From a virus, in IMG/VR virus record IMGVR_UViG_3300031669_000176, positions 1 through 29,339 of that record: a DNA stretch of 29,339 nt. One strand, 5' to 3'. Positions within the stretch are counted from its first letter, which is position 1; every line of letters starts with the position of its first letter. The notes under the pieces are model-generated. The model was not told where the DNA came from. It was given only the letters and a program-made list of their open reading frames with translations, and searched no databases. The position numbers were made by a program, and so were the translations under genes. Below, one piece after another: positions 1 to 8,982 of the stretch.

Positions 1-1439
1 GTCGGCACGTCAGCGGAGGCGATAGCCCGATATGTTGGCGCACCAGCGGCACCGTTGGGCGATGCCAGGAAGAGGTTAGCCGTCTGTGAGGCGCGTACCG
101 CAGTCAATGTGCCTGAGGTTGTGACGGGCGAGCTGGAAATGGTGAAATCGGCAGGGAGCGATAGGCCGACACTGGTAACGGTGCCCGATCCCGTACCCGC
201 CTGCGCAACCAGATTCCAATAGGTCGCATTCGGCGGGGCATTGTTCGTGTTGCCGAGGATGCAGATATAGGACGATCCGGCATCGCTCACGGTATCATTG
301 ATGATGTAGGCGGTCGCGCTACTCCATGCGCCCTTCCATTGATCCCAGCCGGGGCCGGTTGGTCCTGTTGCGCCCGTGGGTCCAGTTGCCCCTGTTGGCC
401 CGGTTGATCCAGTCGCGCCAGTCGGCCCGGTCGCTCCCGTAGCCCCTGTCTGCAAAACGAGATTGAGCGTCTGAGCCGGGGCCGTGCCGGTAATCGTCGC
501 GGCCGCTGGGCCAGCCGTTACCGTGCCGATAGATAGCGAGTTAGCCGGCCCCGTCGCGCCCGTTGGGCCTGTTGCTCCGGTAGGCCCGGTAGCACCCGTT
601 GCGCCGGTCAAGCCGGTCAATCCCGTCAGGCCGATATTCCAGCTTGCGAACGTGCCCGATCCCGTTACCGAGGTCACATTGACCGTCAGCGATGTCCCGG
701 AATAAGCGGTAATCTGCCCGACCATCATGTTAGACGGACTGGCCGAACTGGCGATGTCAAGCTCTTGGCCGACTACCCATGCGATGTTGGCTTGCGTGAC
801 GAACGTCTGACTGCCCGTCCCGATAGCGATGCTCGTCAGGCTCGTGCCGGTGATCGTCGGAGGCGGTCCCTGAAGGCGGGAATTGAAGTTACGCAAGTCC
901 GTGATGTTGGCATTTGTGATGCTGGTCACACTCGCCTGGACATGGACCTGGGCGAGTATCAGCGTGCCCTGAGGAATGGTCGGAAGGGTCGGCGTGCTGG
1001 CGTTGAGTACCGCGGTCCCTGCGGCGATACCGAGTGCTGGCCCAGCGACCCCGACATAGGCATAGACGGCATCGTAGCGATGGTATCCGGTGCCCGGAGC
1101 AGTCGTGACCGTTAGATTCGCGTCAGTGATGATCGAGACGTTTTCGTCGGCCATCAGGAACAGGCCGGCATACACAGCAGCAGCGTTTCCATACTGCTCG
1201 ATGCGGGCCGGATTCGGATCGACGCGGGACGGGTTCAGGTGCCCCGAGTCCCCCGAGGCAGCCCCCTGGATCGAGAGCGTCATGCCAGTCCCAGCGCCCT
1301 GCTGGATCATGCACCCATAGATGCAATTCTGGCCGGCCAAGAGGTATATCTTTCCGTTGTCGCTTGCCCCTTGGATGGCAGCGGCCAGATTCGCTATCTG
1401 GTTTCCCTGCGCGACAATCTGATCTACGATAGTTGCCAT
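1..1439 (-). CDS. Collagen-like tail fibre protein, C-terminus cut by window edge
   Basis: An open reading frame starts at the ATG at 1439 (AAGGA just upstream) and stays open to base 1, giving about 479 residues without a stop. Two collagen-like Gly-X-Thr/Pro blocks are visible, roughly residues 267-298 (repeats such as [12 protein letters not shown]) and 326-363 ([15 protein letters not shown]). The N-terminal part ([18 protein letters not shown]) is not collagenous and resembles an attachment domain. The segment after the second block has phrases common in phage fibre and carbohydrate-binding regions. Such repeats form trimeric shafts in phage fibres. It lies at the distal end of the tail operon behind an SGNH hydrolase, which fits a receptor-binding role. 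The receptor-binding tip is outside the window. Confidence 0.85.
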   Translation of the reverse strand, partial: MATIVDQIVAQGNQIANLAAAIQGASDNGKIYLLAGQNCIYGCMIQQGAGTGMTLSIQGAASGDSGHLNPSRVDPNPARIEQYGNAAAVYAGLFLMADENVSIITDANLTVTTAPGTGYHRYDAVYAYVGVAGPALGIAAGTAVLNASTPTLPTIPQGTLILAQVHVQASVTSITNANITDLRNFNSRLQGPPPTITGTSLTSIAIGTGSQTFVTQANIAWVVGQELDIASSASPSNMMVGQITAYSGTSLTVNVTSVTGSGTFASWNIGLTGLTGLTGATGATGPTGATGPTGATGPANSLSIGTVTAGPAAATITGTAPAQTLNLVLQTGATGATGPTGATGSTGPTGATGPTGATGPTGPGWDQWKGAWSSATAYIINDTVSDAGSSYICILGNTNNAPPNATYWNLVAQAGTGSGTVTSVGLSLPADFTISSSPVTTSGTLTAVRASQTANLFLASPNGAAGAPTYRAIASADVP

Positions 1440-1448
1440 TGCGTTTCC

Positions 1449-1613
1449 TTAGGCGGTCGGGGCGTCCGGTGCGGGGGTTTCAGCGGGCTTCGGCTCCATC
1501 TCCTTCAGCGCCTTATCGACTTCGAGCAAGATGCCGTTGGCTAGGGCTGTGGTGATCCGGTTGCCCATGTTTTCATTCAACTGCTGGATCAAGGATTGAA
1601 GGGCCGGATTCAT
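1449..1613 (-). CDS. Small hypothetical protein, 54 aa
   Basis: A 54-residue frame begins at ATG 1613 with AGGAG eight bases upstream and ends nine bases before the collagen-like fibre. The first 42 residues look like an amphipathic helix (MNPALQSLIQQLNENMGNRI) and the tail is Pro/Ala-rich (KPAETPAPDAPTA). I do not recognise a family. A small helical protein next to a trimeric fibre could help fibre assembly, but that is only inferred from position. The terminator just upstream separates it from the SGNH gene. Confidence 0.6.
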   Translation of the reverse strand: MNPALQSLIQQLNENMGNRITTALANGILLEVDKALKEMEPKPAETPAPDAPTA

Positions 1614-1629
1614 TGCGACTCCTGGAATG

Positions 1630-1650
1630 AAAAAACCGCCTCGCGGGCGG
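1630..1650 (-). terminator. Intrinsic terminator between SGNH hydrolase and the 54-aa gene
   Basis: On the minus strand CCGCC-CGCGA-GGCGG forms a 5-bp GC stem directly followed by six T. It lies downstream of the SGNH hydrolase gene and upstream of the final fibre genes, on the strand of late transcription. Confidence 0.75.
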
Positions 1651-1677
1651 CTTAGGATGGAATTTAGAAATTAAAAC

Positions 1678-2262
1678 TTAAGTCGGTGCGCCGTTTGCTG
1701 TGATATATGATTGAACGAGATCAGATGCAAACGCATCGGCGCCCGCTTGGTTGTAATGCGGAATATATTGAGAATAGGCGGCGTTCTTATATGCGCCCAG
1801 ATTCTTGAGAATCTTGCAAACCGCCCCATGCAAGATTTGCAGATTCGAGCACTTTGCAGCGGCCTGATCATAAAAAGTGGCATCCGACTCTAAAGTCGGG
1901 AAGGTGACATAGTTACCGTTCATCACGATTTGTGGAAAAGCGATAATTTCAGCTCTTAATCCAATAGCCGCGCAATCATTCCCAATCTGCACTAGATTAT
2001 TGATCGTGGTGGCAGGGGGAACTCCATTGATCATGTCATGTCCTCCGGTCGAGGTGAGGACCATTGAAAATTGAGACCCGTCGCCCCCGGAAATAACGAA
2101 CCTGTGAATCACGTTCATCACATCAGCACTTGTGAAAGTGGCGATCTGAGTTGCGAAATTATGGACAGGGAAACCTAATGCAATGAGTGAATTTCCAACG
2201 TTAGGTTGGCCTGGTGCTGGGCCAGCAGCCCAAGAATCTCCGAGTAAGGCGATTGGTTGCAT
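1678..2262 (-). CDS. SGNH/GDSL-type hydrolase (putative tail-associated esterase)
   Basis: The 194-residue protein opens with the block I motif GDSW (ALLGDSWAAG, Ser at about residue 10). It has TSTGGHD at about 69-75 in the place of block III (usually GxND), and a C-terminal IPHYNQAGADAFA segment that supplies the block V histidine. This is the SGNH hydrolase arrangement. No signal peptide is present, so it is not an exported enzyme. Its place among fibre genes suggests that it is a virion esterase or deacetylase acting on host surface polysaccharide, as known for other phage tails. The substrate is unknown. Confidence 0.7.
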   Translation of the reverse strand: MQPIALLGDSWAAGPAPGQPNVGNSLIALGFPVHNFATQIATFTSADVMNVIHRFVISGGDGSQFSMVLTSTGGHDMINGVPPATTINNLVQIGNDCAAIGLRAEIIAFPQIVMNGNYVTFPTLESDATFYDQAAAKCSNLQILHGAVCKILKNLGAYKNAAYSQYIPHYNQAGADAFASDLVQSYITANGAPT

Positions 2263-2277
2263 TGTTCTTCCCTATGC

Positions 2278-3567
2278 TTATGCGTTATAGATTGCGATCT
2301 TGTACTGTGATGCCCCGCTAGCCAAGATCAAATAAGCTGCAGGCGTTGCCGGTAGCGCTGAAGCCGATCCAGCAGTGGCAGAAGTTGCCGTCGACGTTCC
2401 GAGCATAACGGTGCCTGTCGGCGACGTTGAAGGGGTAGCCGTCGTGAGGGAGAGCGTCCTTACGCTCACCACTCCGTAGAAGTTGGAGTATCCATTCACC
2501 AACATCGCCGGATTTGTGGCGCTGCCTGATGACGACGTGGCCTCAAATGCGAAGAGGCTAGCATTCCGCGACTCTGCGTAGACGCCCACACCGGAAGATC
2601 CCGTGCATATCCCAGCAACACCACTCGCTACGGGGTTGATGCCATAGATCGCCGCACCGCCCACATAGTTACCTGTGGCATACACATAGCCACCAGTGTT
2701 GACATTTCCGGCGAAGTTTCCAGACGCCCCGGATATGTCCCCAGCGAACGTCGCCGCCCCGGTAGTCCCGTTCAGCACAAACTCAATCGCCCCAGCATTG
2801 ACCGCAACGATCCCGTACTCGTTGAAGATAACGCCCGTGCCAGTCGCGCTCGATCCGTTCCAGGTAGCCGTTCCAATTTGAAACGCGCCAGACGTGGTGA
2901 AGGTGATGTTACCGCCAAGGACATCGGCAGCGTTCTTGTTCAGCTTGTTGGACAGCCCGGAGTAGGCAGCCGATCCGTAGCTCGCATTAGAGACTACCGT
3001 ACTGGTCGAAGTCCCAGCCAGCAGAGAATTACCGCCCAGCGAGAGATTCGTGCCGTCCCATGTCAGTTGCGCGCCAGCGGTAGCCCCGAATGTAAAGTTG
3101 CCGTTTGCCTCGATGGAAACCGCAGACTGGCACTGAATGAACGGCGTCGCTCCGGTAGCGTCGAGATTCAACCAGGATAGGCCGTCGAAGCTCTGCACCT
3201 TGCCGGTCTTGATTACGCCACCGATTATCTGAGTGATCGACGGGTCAATTCCTCCGGCAATCTGCCCGCTGATCGTTCGATGCCAGTCTGCAAAGGTCAC
3301 TTCGCCGACGATGGCTATTTTGTCCGAGCTGATCAGGGCCGCGTCTTGCGTCAGGAGGATCTGCGAGATTACGGTGTCGGCAGAGACCTGTAGGCGGACA
3401 GCGCCTTCGAGGTTAGAGAGGCGAGAGGCAAACCCGGCAATCACTGCCTGAGCGTTCGATATATCGTAAGGGGATGGCGTATAAGGGCTCGGTGCTTGAA
3501 ACCCGTTCTGCGTAGCCCCTGGCGAAAACTGCTGATTCATCATCAGGGCGCCGATAGCAACGCTCAT
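2278..3567 (-). CDS. Tail fibre / tail tip protein
   Basis: A 429-residue protein whose start overlaps the stop of the upstream gene (ATGA), so translation is probably coupled. The N-terminal 90 residues hold a helical segment (AQAVIAGFASRLSNLEGAVRL). The middle and C-terminal parts are Gly/Ser/Thr/Ala-rich beta-type sequence, with short repeats like ATFAGDISGASGNFAGNV that occur in phage fibres and in the C-terminal part of tail-tip J-like proteins. There is no enzymatic motif. It is likely a fibre or fibre-anchoring protein; the exact family is not certain. Confidence 0.65.
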   Translation of the reverse strand: MSVAIGALMMNQQFSPGATQNGFQAPSPYTPSPYDISNAQAVIAGFASRLSNLEGAVRLQVSADTVISQILLTQDAALISSDKIAIVGEVTFADWHRTISGQIAGGIDPSITQIIGGVIKTGKVQSFDGLSWLNLDATGATPFIQCQSAVSIEANGNFTFGATAGAQLTWDGTNLSLGGNSLLAGTSTSTVVSNASYGSAAYSGLSNKLNKNAADVLGGNITFTTSGAFQIGTATWNGSSATGTGVIFNEYGIVAVNAGAIEFVLNGTTGAATFAGDISGASGNFAGNVNTGGYVYATGNYVGGAAIYGINPVASGVAGICTGSSGVGVYAESRNASLFAFEATSSSGSATNPAMLVNGYSNFYGVVSVRTLSLTTATPSTSPTGTVMLGTSTATSATAGSASALPATPAAYLILASGASQYKIAIYNA

Positions 3568-4982
3568 GAGTACGCCCCCCCGAATGCCAGCGGCACAATG
3601 TCAGACCGAATGATCTTGCCGAGAACGATTTTATAGGTCGCGCAATTCAGTGAGACCGACCATCCTGCAGGGATGTTGATATTGACCTCAGCCTGTCCCG
3701 TCCATGTTCCGTCCGCGGCTTTTGAAAATGCCAGGGAAGGAATGGGTACGATCACGGTGCCTGCGCCTGGTGCAGGGTAGTAATGCATAGGAAGCCCTGC
3801 GGCGCTCATTGGTACGGTCCCCTCAAGGCCTCGGACGCATCCTGTGATATGGAAGTGCCCGTAAATATCTTGAGTGACGCCGGCCCAGCTCAAGACCTCG
3901 TAATTTGAACCAGAAACCAGACAGCCGAGACGATAGCTTTCGCCCGGGACTCCGTAGGTATCCGAGCCGTCAATTCCTCTATCGTCATACCACGGGATTT
4001 CTACCCAATTGAGCGTTTCCCCAGCCGTAGGCGTTAGATCAAAGGGGGGATTGAACAGGAATGAAGTCGCTGTAACTCCTGTCGCTTTCCGCCATTGCGA
4101 AGTCCCGAACTGCGCCCAATACATACTTACTGTGGGAAGGCTCGTATCATTCGGCTGATACTGCGACGTGTTGATGATCTCACCCGCAGTAGAACCTGCC
4201 AGGATAGGAATGGTTCCTGAAGCCTCAATCGTCACCGAATCAATCGTTAGATCAGCTCCGCTATCGGTCAGGATCGACACCTGATTAGGCATGTTCGTCA
4301 GCGAGTACATCACCGCGAGACCATCCGGTAATGATTCCATCGGTTGGGCGAATCCAGTCGTTACTCTAATCTTGGTAACGATCCCCGTACTATCTATGGC
4401 CGCGAACAACACAGGATTCATTGGGTCGATCAAATATTGCCCAATGGGAGGCCATGTCAGTCCGTCGCTTATCGCGCTATGAGTCGATGTCTCTGATGCA
4501 TTACTGACCGTGAAAACTGCGAAATACTGTTCGCCGGCCGGAGAGGGCGGCGGATTTAGAACCTCAATATCGATAAATGAATTGGGCGTGTAAGGTGTCC
4601 CGCTGAGACTTCCGACACTCCCGTAATGAATCCATCCGTTTGGATCAATCTCCGTTAATTGCTGGGCGACTTGGTAATACAAGTCAATCTTAGTGATCGG
4701 AATCGAGCTATTCGGGATCGGGCACCGAACGCGAAACTTCGGAATTACCGCACCAGGAGACAAGGCCACAAACGATGCTTTATCCAATCCAGGAAACGTA
4801 ACAACAGCCGATCCTGTCGCAGAGGGAATTGCTGAAGGCGTGCCCGTACTGGTGCTAGTCGTCGCCGTGGCGACAGTTGAGGCGACCCCCAAAGACAATA
4901 GGAATTGATGCCATGCCTCTGTCGGCATCCCTGTTTTTTGATCAAGAAACGGAGTTACCGGATATTTAGCTGGGAAGGCCAT
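3564..4982 (-). CDS. Phage tail/structural protein, function unassigned
   Basis: I take the ATG at 4982 (MAFPAKYPVTPFLD), which overlaps the stop of the gp10-like gene as TGATG, giving 472 residues. A longer in-frame start at 5030 would lie inside the upstream gene. Residues 11-30 (FLDQKTGMPTEAWHQFLLSL) resemble the N-terminal segment often seen in phage tail proteins that pair with J-like or fibre proteins. The rest is beta-rich with immunoglobulin-like spacing and no catalytic motif. The gene is translationally coupled on both sides, between gp10-like and fibre genes. A role in joining fibres to the tail hub is an inference. Confidence 0.6.
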   Translation of the reverse strand: MAFPAKYPVTPFLDQKTGMPTEAWHQFLLSLGVASTVATATTSTSTGTPSAIPSATGSAVVTFPGLDKASFVALSPGAVIPKFRVRCPIPNSSIPITKIDLYYQVAQQLTEIDPNGWIHYGSVGSLSGTPYTPNSFIDIEVLNPPPSPAGEQYFAVFTVSNASETSTHSAISDGLTWPPIGQYLIDPMNPVLFAAIDSTGIVTKIRVTTGFAQPMESLPDGLAVMYSLTNMPNQVSILTDSGADLTIDSVTIEASGTIPILAGSTAGEIINTSQYQPNDTSLPTVSMYWAQFGTSQWRKATGVTATSFLFNPPFDLTPTAGETLNWVEIPWYDDRGIDGSDTYGVPGESYRLGCLVSGSNYEVLSWAGVTQDIYGHFHITGCVRGLEGTVPMSAAGLPMHYYPAPGAGTVIVPIPSLAFSKAADGTWTGQAEVNINIPAGWSVSLNCATYKIVLGKIIRSDIVPLAFGGAYS

Positions 4983-6445
4983 CAGTTTGCCGCCGCGGTC
5001 GCTTTGAGGTTTGCGGAAATAATCGAGCAATTCACAGGATCGGAAACGGTGACTTCAAAGATGCGATCCCGAGCCGATCCAAGCCGGCGCCAGATAGCGC
5101 GATTCTTAAACTGCCCCTGAGCGCCTAGCGTTACCCAATGCTCGCTAGACCACGTAGAGCCGCCATCATCTGACCAGCGCAGCATCGCTTGAGGGTTAGA
5201 GCCTTGGCCCGTGCTTAACCCTACTCCCGGTTCAAATTGAATCTGTAGCTCACTAAAGTATTGACGCTGAAAGTCTGTCGTTAAGTGGGGGGCTCTGCGG
5301 ACTCGACGTACGGGAGTGCCAGCATCCGTCTCCGCCGTCTGGGATAGAGAGTAAATCTTGCCGTTCTCATAATCCCCGATGATGATCTGGCTATTCATCA
5401 CCGCACAGCAATTTCCACGATGGCGCGTGAATCCCTTCGCGGCGTCCCAATAAAGCCACTTGTGCCATAAGCCAGTGGCGGCATCGAAGACCCATGTCAG
5501 ATTGATTGAGGGGACGGTCAGAACGTAGAATTCATGACCCTCTAATTGGTAGGTGAATGCGGACGCATCGCTAATAGAAACGCCGACCATGCTATTTTCA
5601 ATGGCATGCGTTGAAATACGCTCCATGCTATAGCCGTTCATCACACAGACGATCGCTTGTCCTCTCGTATCTTTCGATAGGAGCGCGAACGAATTGCCTA
5701 ACCTGGAAATAGAGCGAACGGCCGCGCAACCGTGCTGCATGCTCGATCCTGGGATAATCTCAAATGGAAAGGGGAAGGCTCCTACATCTACCCACACTTC
5801 GGAGGTGAATTCACCCAATAGATAAACCTGCCGATGATTGACAATCAATCCGACAAGGTTATCTGACGACCCAAACTTCGACGCGAAACTGAGTGCCTGG
5901 GTGGTTGTTGATAACGCATCAGTCGCGGCCCACTGTTGACTATTGGGTCGCGCATAGGCGAGGAAATTATCCACCACGTCGACACATGATCCCCCGACGA
6001 ATGCACCATCGGAATAAGGGATCATCGTTAGAGTATTCGTTGCCAGATCCACCGAATAACGGGAATTGACATCAACGATCATCGCAGATAGTACGTTGTC
6101 TGAAATCCCGCAATAGCCGGAGTTTGAAAGCAGTTCTCCGATATAGGTCGCGTTGAACCCTGAATTGATCAGATAGACGCTTGAACCGCAGACCGTAAGA
6201 ATCGCTGTCGATCCCGGAAGCGTATGCATGGCACGGATGGGGCCGACATTCGGCAGTTGAATCTCTGTCACTAATCCCGGAGTGGGATACAGTGCAATCA
6301 TTCCCCGTTGCTGTGGCATGCCCATCTGTGGCATGCCGGGGTTTTTCATGGGGTCAACTTCTGGATAGTAGTTGATGCACTCTTGGTCGGACTGATAAAT
6401 ACTGGGTGCGGTATAAGCGGCCCCGACGAATTTGAAGTCAGCCAT
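4982..6445 (-). CDS. P22 gp10-like tail hub / packaged-DNA stabilisation protein
   Basis: The 487-residue protein begins ADFKFVGAAYTAPSIYQSDQ and continues ECINYYPEVDP. This matches the N-terminal signature (Yt.pS..Q.ciN.YpE) of the P22 gp10 packaged-DNA stabilisation family, whose P22 member is about 472 residues. The later beta-propeller-like repeats (for example WVFDAATGLWHKW) fit the family. In P22 this protein plugs the portal vertex after packaging and joins gp4 to the distal tail. Here it directly follows the gp4-like gene, the same order of function as in P22. Confidence 0.8.
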   Translation of the reverse strand: MADFKFVGAAYTAPSIYQSDQECINYYPEVDPMKNPGMPQMGMPQQRGMIALYPTPGLVTEIQLPNVGPIRAMHTLPGSTAILTVCGSSVYLINSGFNATYIGELLSNSGYCGISDNVLSAMIVDVNSRYSVDLATNTLTMIPYSDGAFVGGSCVDVVDNFLAYARPNSQQWAATDALSTTTQALSFASKFGSSDNLVGLIVNHRQVYLLGEFTSEVWVDVGAFPFPFEIIPGSSMQHGCAAVRSISRLGNSFALLSKDTRGQAIVCVMNGYSMERISTHAIENSMVGVSISDASAFTYQLEGHEFYVLTVPSINLTWVFDAATGLWHKWLYWDAAKGFTRHRGNCCAVMNSQIIIGDYENGKIYSLSQTAETDAGTPVRRVRRAPHLTTDFQRQYFSELQIQFEPGVGLSTGQGSNPQAMLRWSDDGGSTWSSEHWVTLGAQGQFKNRAIWRRLGSARDRIFEVTVSDPVNCSIISANLKATAAAN

Positions 6446-6446
6446 T

Positions 6447-7406
6447 TCAGTAGAAACCGCCGCTCAAGATAAAGCCCGCATCAAGCGCTTTTCCGGAGAA
6501 CAGAACACCATCGAACCGGGAACTTTGCTGCGGCCTCTTGTTGGCAGATTTGATCACTCCCTTGAAACGCGTGGCATTCTGATGAATCATCTGCGCCATC
6601 ATCTGGTCATTCTTTCCCCATGCGGGCATCAGTAATTCAGCCAGTCCCCAGCGGATCGCCATGTTGTAGCCTTGGGGCAACGTGATCGTATCGTTGAGTG
6701 TGTTGAACTGATTCAGGATCGTGTCACATTGAAGGTGCATTTCTCCCATAGAAGGGTTCGGCCAATAGTTCAGAATTCCAACCGGCTCACTCGGCTGGTA
6801 ATAGACGGCTCTTGGCCACGGGCCAGGAAGCGTCTTGATCCCGATCAGCTCATAGTTTTCCAGATTGATAACAGCGACCGGATAATCTAGCGTTCCCGTG
6901 ATTGAATTCACCACACGAACGAAGGCGGAATTGATGCGCAGCGGACGTTGTGCTGAAGACGTGACGGACCCAGACGCGAGCGATAGAGACGTATTGAGAT
7001 TGTAGGTTCCAAGTGCCGCGGCTCCATTCCCCCCGCGGCCGGTCCCATAACTAGTAATCGAGACAAGCCCGGAGATTCCAGCAGCGGAGAACGTTTGCCC
7101 AACCGCTAAAGCACCTGAAGCAATTGCCGTCACCGTCAATACTGAACCGGAAATAGACCCGGTGAAAGAGCAGCCAAGATCACCGCCTGGGCCAATCGAA
7201 TAGATATACTTCCCCGCGATTAATTCGTGGATGACATCTTGAACGGCATACACCATTAGCGATTCATTGCTCCACGAATCGAGCATATCGTTCAGAGTGT
7301 TTAGACAGTCATTGGCATCAGAAGCCGCGATCGTTTCGCCAGCGGCCGCGCCTCCGACGTCTTGGAGCGCTTTCGTAATCAGTTTCAGTGGAGTAGTGAT
7401 CGCCAT
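6447..7406 (-). CDS. P22 gp4-like tail accessory (head completion) protein with inserted domain
   Basis: Residues 1-75 (ITKALQDVGGAAAGE, LNDMLDSWSNESLMVY, YIYSIGPGG) and residues 153-319 (RPLRINSAFVRV, helical C-terminal part) match the P22 gp4-like family that binds below the portal. Between them, at about residues 79-152, is a separate Gly/Ser/Thr-rich beta module (SGSVLTVTAIASGALAVGQ, then GTGRGG) that is not part of the usual family core. P22 gp4 also has peptidoglycan hydrolase activity; I cannot identify its catalytic residues here. The gene lies two bases from the gp10-like gene. Confidence 0.75.
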   Translation of the reverse strand: MAITTPLKLITKALQDVGGAAAGETIAASDANDCLNTLNDMLDSWSNESLMVYAVQDVIHELIAGKYIYSIGPGGDLGCSFTGSISGSVLTVTAIASGALAVGQTFSAAGISGLVSITSYGTGRGGNGAAALGTYNLNTSLSLASGSVTSSAQRPLRINSAFVRVVNSITGTLDYPVAVINLENYELIGIKTLPGPWPRAVYYQPSEPVGILNYWPNPSMGEMHLQCDTILNQFNTLNDTITLPQGYNMAIRWGLAELLMPAWGKNDQMMAQMIHQNATRFKGVIKSANKRPQQSSRFDGVLFSGKALDAGFILSGGFY

Positions 7407-7407
7407 C

Positions 7408-8787
7408 TCAATACTCCAGAATCACGATGCCGGGGCCACCATTTCCACCCGCACCTCCGACCACAACCGTAGCCGTTAGCGCAATAGATGACGGAGGGAA
7501 CCATTTGATAACGGTTGCGCCGCTACTCCCTTGTGTCTGGTAATTTGCCCCTGAAGTCATGGGACCGCCGTAGCCGTATCCAGTGGGAGTAATACACGGC
7601 CCTATCAATCCTCCACTCGATCCGGTAGAGCTTCCGAGCGAGCCATTGATGTTGAGATCGCCACCAGAGGCAGCTGCATTCCCTGCGCCATTCACACCGC
7701 CTGCGGCAGATAGCGTGACGCCGTTATAGACGAGGGACGATAAGCCACCAGATCCCGGAACTTGGCTACTCCCGGAACCGCCCCCTTGTACCGTGGCCTT
7801 GAAGGCGAAACCTGCGGGCACCGTCTGCGTGCCACCGGTGGTGAAGATGATGACTCGATTGGTTGCCGAGAACGGATAGACGGGGCCAAATGACGGATTT
7901 GTGAGTATCCACGATGAGAAAGTGCTTGACCATCTGAGCTGTAAAAGCGCCCCAGCTCCTGCAATATCTTCAGATACAAGAGGCAAGTTGTTGTACTTGA
8001 CGATGGGGAATGCGCCGGTATTCGTAGAACCCAACGTTAAGGCGAAGGTAGGATTGACGAGCGTATTAGCTGCGGTGGCTTTTACTTCTACCTGAAAATC
8101 ATCGGCGAGAGTGGTAACAGTCGCCGCCAGAGTCGCAGTTATGGCATCCCCGGTTCCTGCTCCTATGACATACGGAGCAGACCCGATCACCGCCGGATAA
8201 GATGGATGGGTGGAATTCAACAAGCCAGGACTTACAACAGTCAAACCGCTATCCAGGCTCGCCGCGTCCATCGTCAATACGACAGTCGTAATACTGCCGT
8301 TATAGGTGGAACTGGCGACGGTTCCATAAACCAGTGTTCCCGTAGAGATAGATGCCTCAACTCGTCTCAATGGCTGGAAAGTGGCAACAGCATTCCCGGC
8401 AACGGAAAAACTCGTCCCGTTGATGAATGTCGGCGTTCCAGAATAAGCATTCCATTCAGAAATCGTCGGAAAAGCAGGGTTCAGGACGGGATCATTTACC
8501 CCATAGACGTTATCGAACGTCGGACCCACGGGATTTCCAAGAGAGTCCTGCAAAATGAACTTGTACGCCTGACCCGCCGTGAGCCATATTTCGCTCGGAG
8601 GACGTCCATCAGATCCCAAGACAATGGGATTTGTATTGGCTATACTTCCCGCTGAAGTGGTATAGGTCGCCTCCGGTGTTGAAGTCCCGGCCTGGTAGGC
8701 GTACAGTAACCCTCCGGCCAGCACTTGACCGGACGCATTGAAGCCCTGCCATGCGTTGAAGACCGGCGACAAATAGACTGTGGTCAT
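7408..8787 (-). CDS. Tail fibre/adhesin with glycine-rich C-terminal tip
   Basis: The N-terminal 100 residues (MTTVYLSPVFNAWQGFNASG, LLYAYQAGTSTPEATYT) are the head/tail-binding-type domain found at the start of many podovirus fibres and spikes. The centre is beta-rich. From about residue 325 the protein becomes very glycine-rich and ends GGAGGNGGPGIVILEY, a glycine-rich terminal domain common in phage adhesins. It is 459 residues long and is preceded by an intrinsic terminator and by AAGGAAAG at 8-10 bases. Its place between the ejection proteins and the gp4-like gene, away from the other fibres, is unusual. Confidence 0.7.
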   Translation of the reverse strand: MTTVYLSPVFNAWQGFNASGQVLAGGLLYAYQAGTSTPEATYTTSAGSIANTNPIVLGSDGRPPSEIWLTAGQAYKFILQDSLGNPVGPTFDNVYGVNDPVLNPAFPTISEWNAYSGTPTFINGTSFSVAGNAVATFQPLRRVEASISTGTLVYGTVASSTYNGSITTVVLTMDAASLDSGLTVVSPGLLNSTHPSYPAVIGSAPYVIGAGTGDAITATLAATVTTLADDFQVEVKATAANTLVNPTFALTLGSTNTGAFPIVKYNNLPLVSEDIAGAGALLQLRWSSTFSSWILTNPSFGPVYPFSATNRVIIFTTGGTQTVPAGFAFKATVQGGGSGSSQVPGSGGLSSLVYNGVTLSAAGGVNGAGNAAASGGDLNINGSLGSSTGSSGGLIGPCITPTGYGYGGPMTSGANYQTQGSSGATVIKWFPPSSIALTATVVVGGAGGNGGPGIVILEY

Positions 8788-8804
8788 GTACTTTCCTTTA
8801 GGCG

Positions 8805-8829
8805 AAAAAATAGCCGCTCTGGGCGGCTA
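8805..8829 (-). terminator. Intrinsic terminator after the ejection-protein genes
   Basis: On the minus strand TAGCCGC-CCAGA-GCGGCTA forms a 7-bp stem followed by six T. It sits between the 851-residue ejection protein gene and the glycine-rich fibre gene, on the strand of late transcription. Confidence 0.8.
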
Positions 8830-8838
8830 GGAGACGAG

Positions 8839-8982
8839 ATGGAAACGTTTAGCACGTGGCTGATAATCAGTTGGCTTTTGAAGAAGTGGGACGACAAGAG
8901 GATTCGTTGGTATAAACCAAAGAACCCGACTCGATTACCTGGGGAAGTCAGAAATCTTGATACCCGCCCCTGGCTTAAGTGA
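8839..8982 (+). CDS. Possible small plus-strand protein, 47 aa
   Basis: This frame fills the only gap of about 100 bases in the ejection region. It starts at ATG 8839 with GGAG seven bases upstream and ends inside the antisense 3' end of the 851-residue gene. The product begins with a short Trp/Ile-rich hydrophobic stretch (TWLIISWLL) followed by basic residues (KKWDDKRIRWYKPK). I see no clear plus-strand promoter, and the upstream GGAG belongs to the terminator stem, so this may be chance. Function unknown. Confidence 0.2.
   Translation: METFSTWLIISWLLKKWDDKRIRWYKPKNPTRLPGEVRNLDTRPWLK

Noticed and set aside
484-705. Plus-strand frame rich in PVAPVGPV repeats
   Set aside because: It is the antisense shadow of the collagen-like Gly-X-Thr/Pro blocks of the minus-strand fibre gene.
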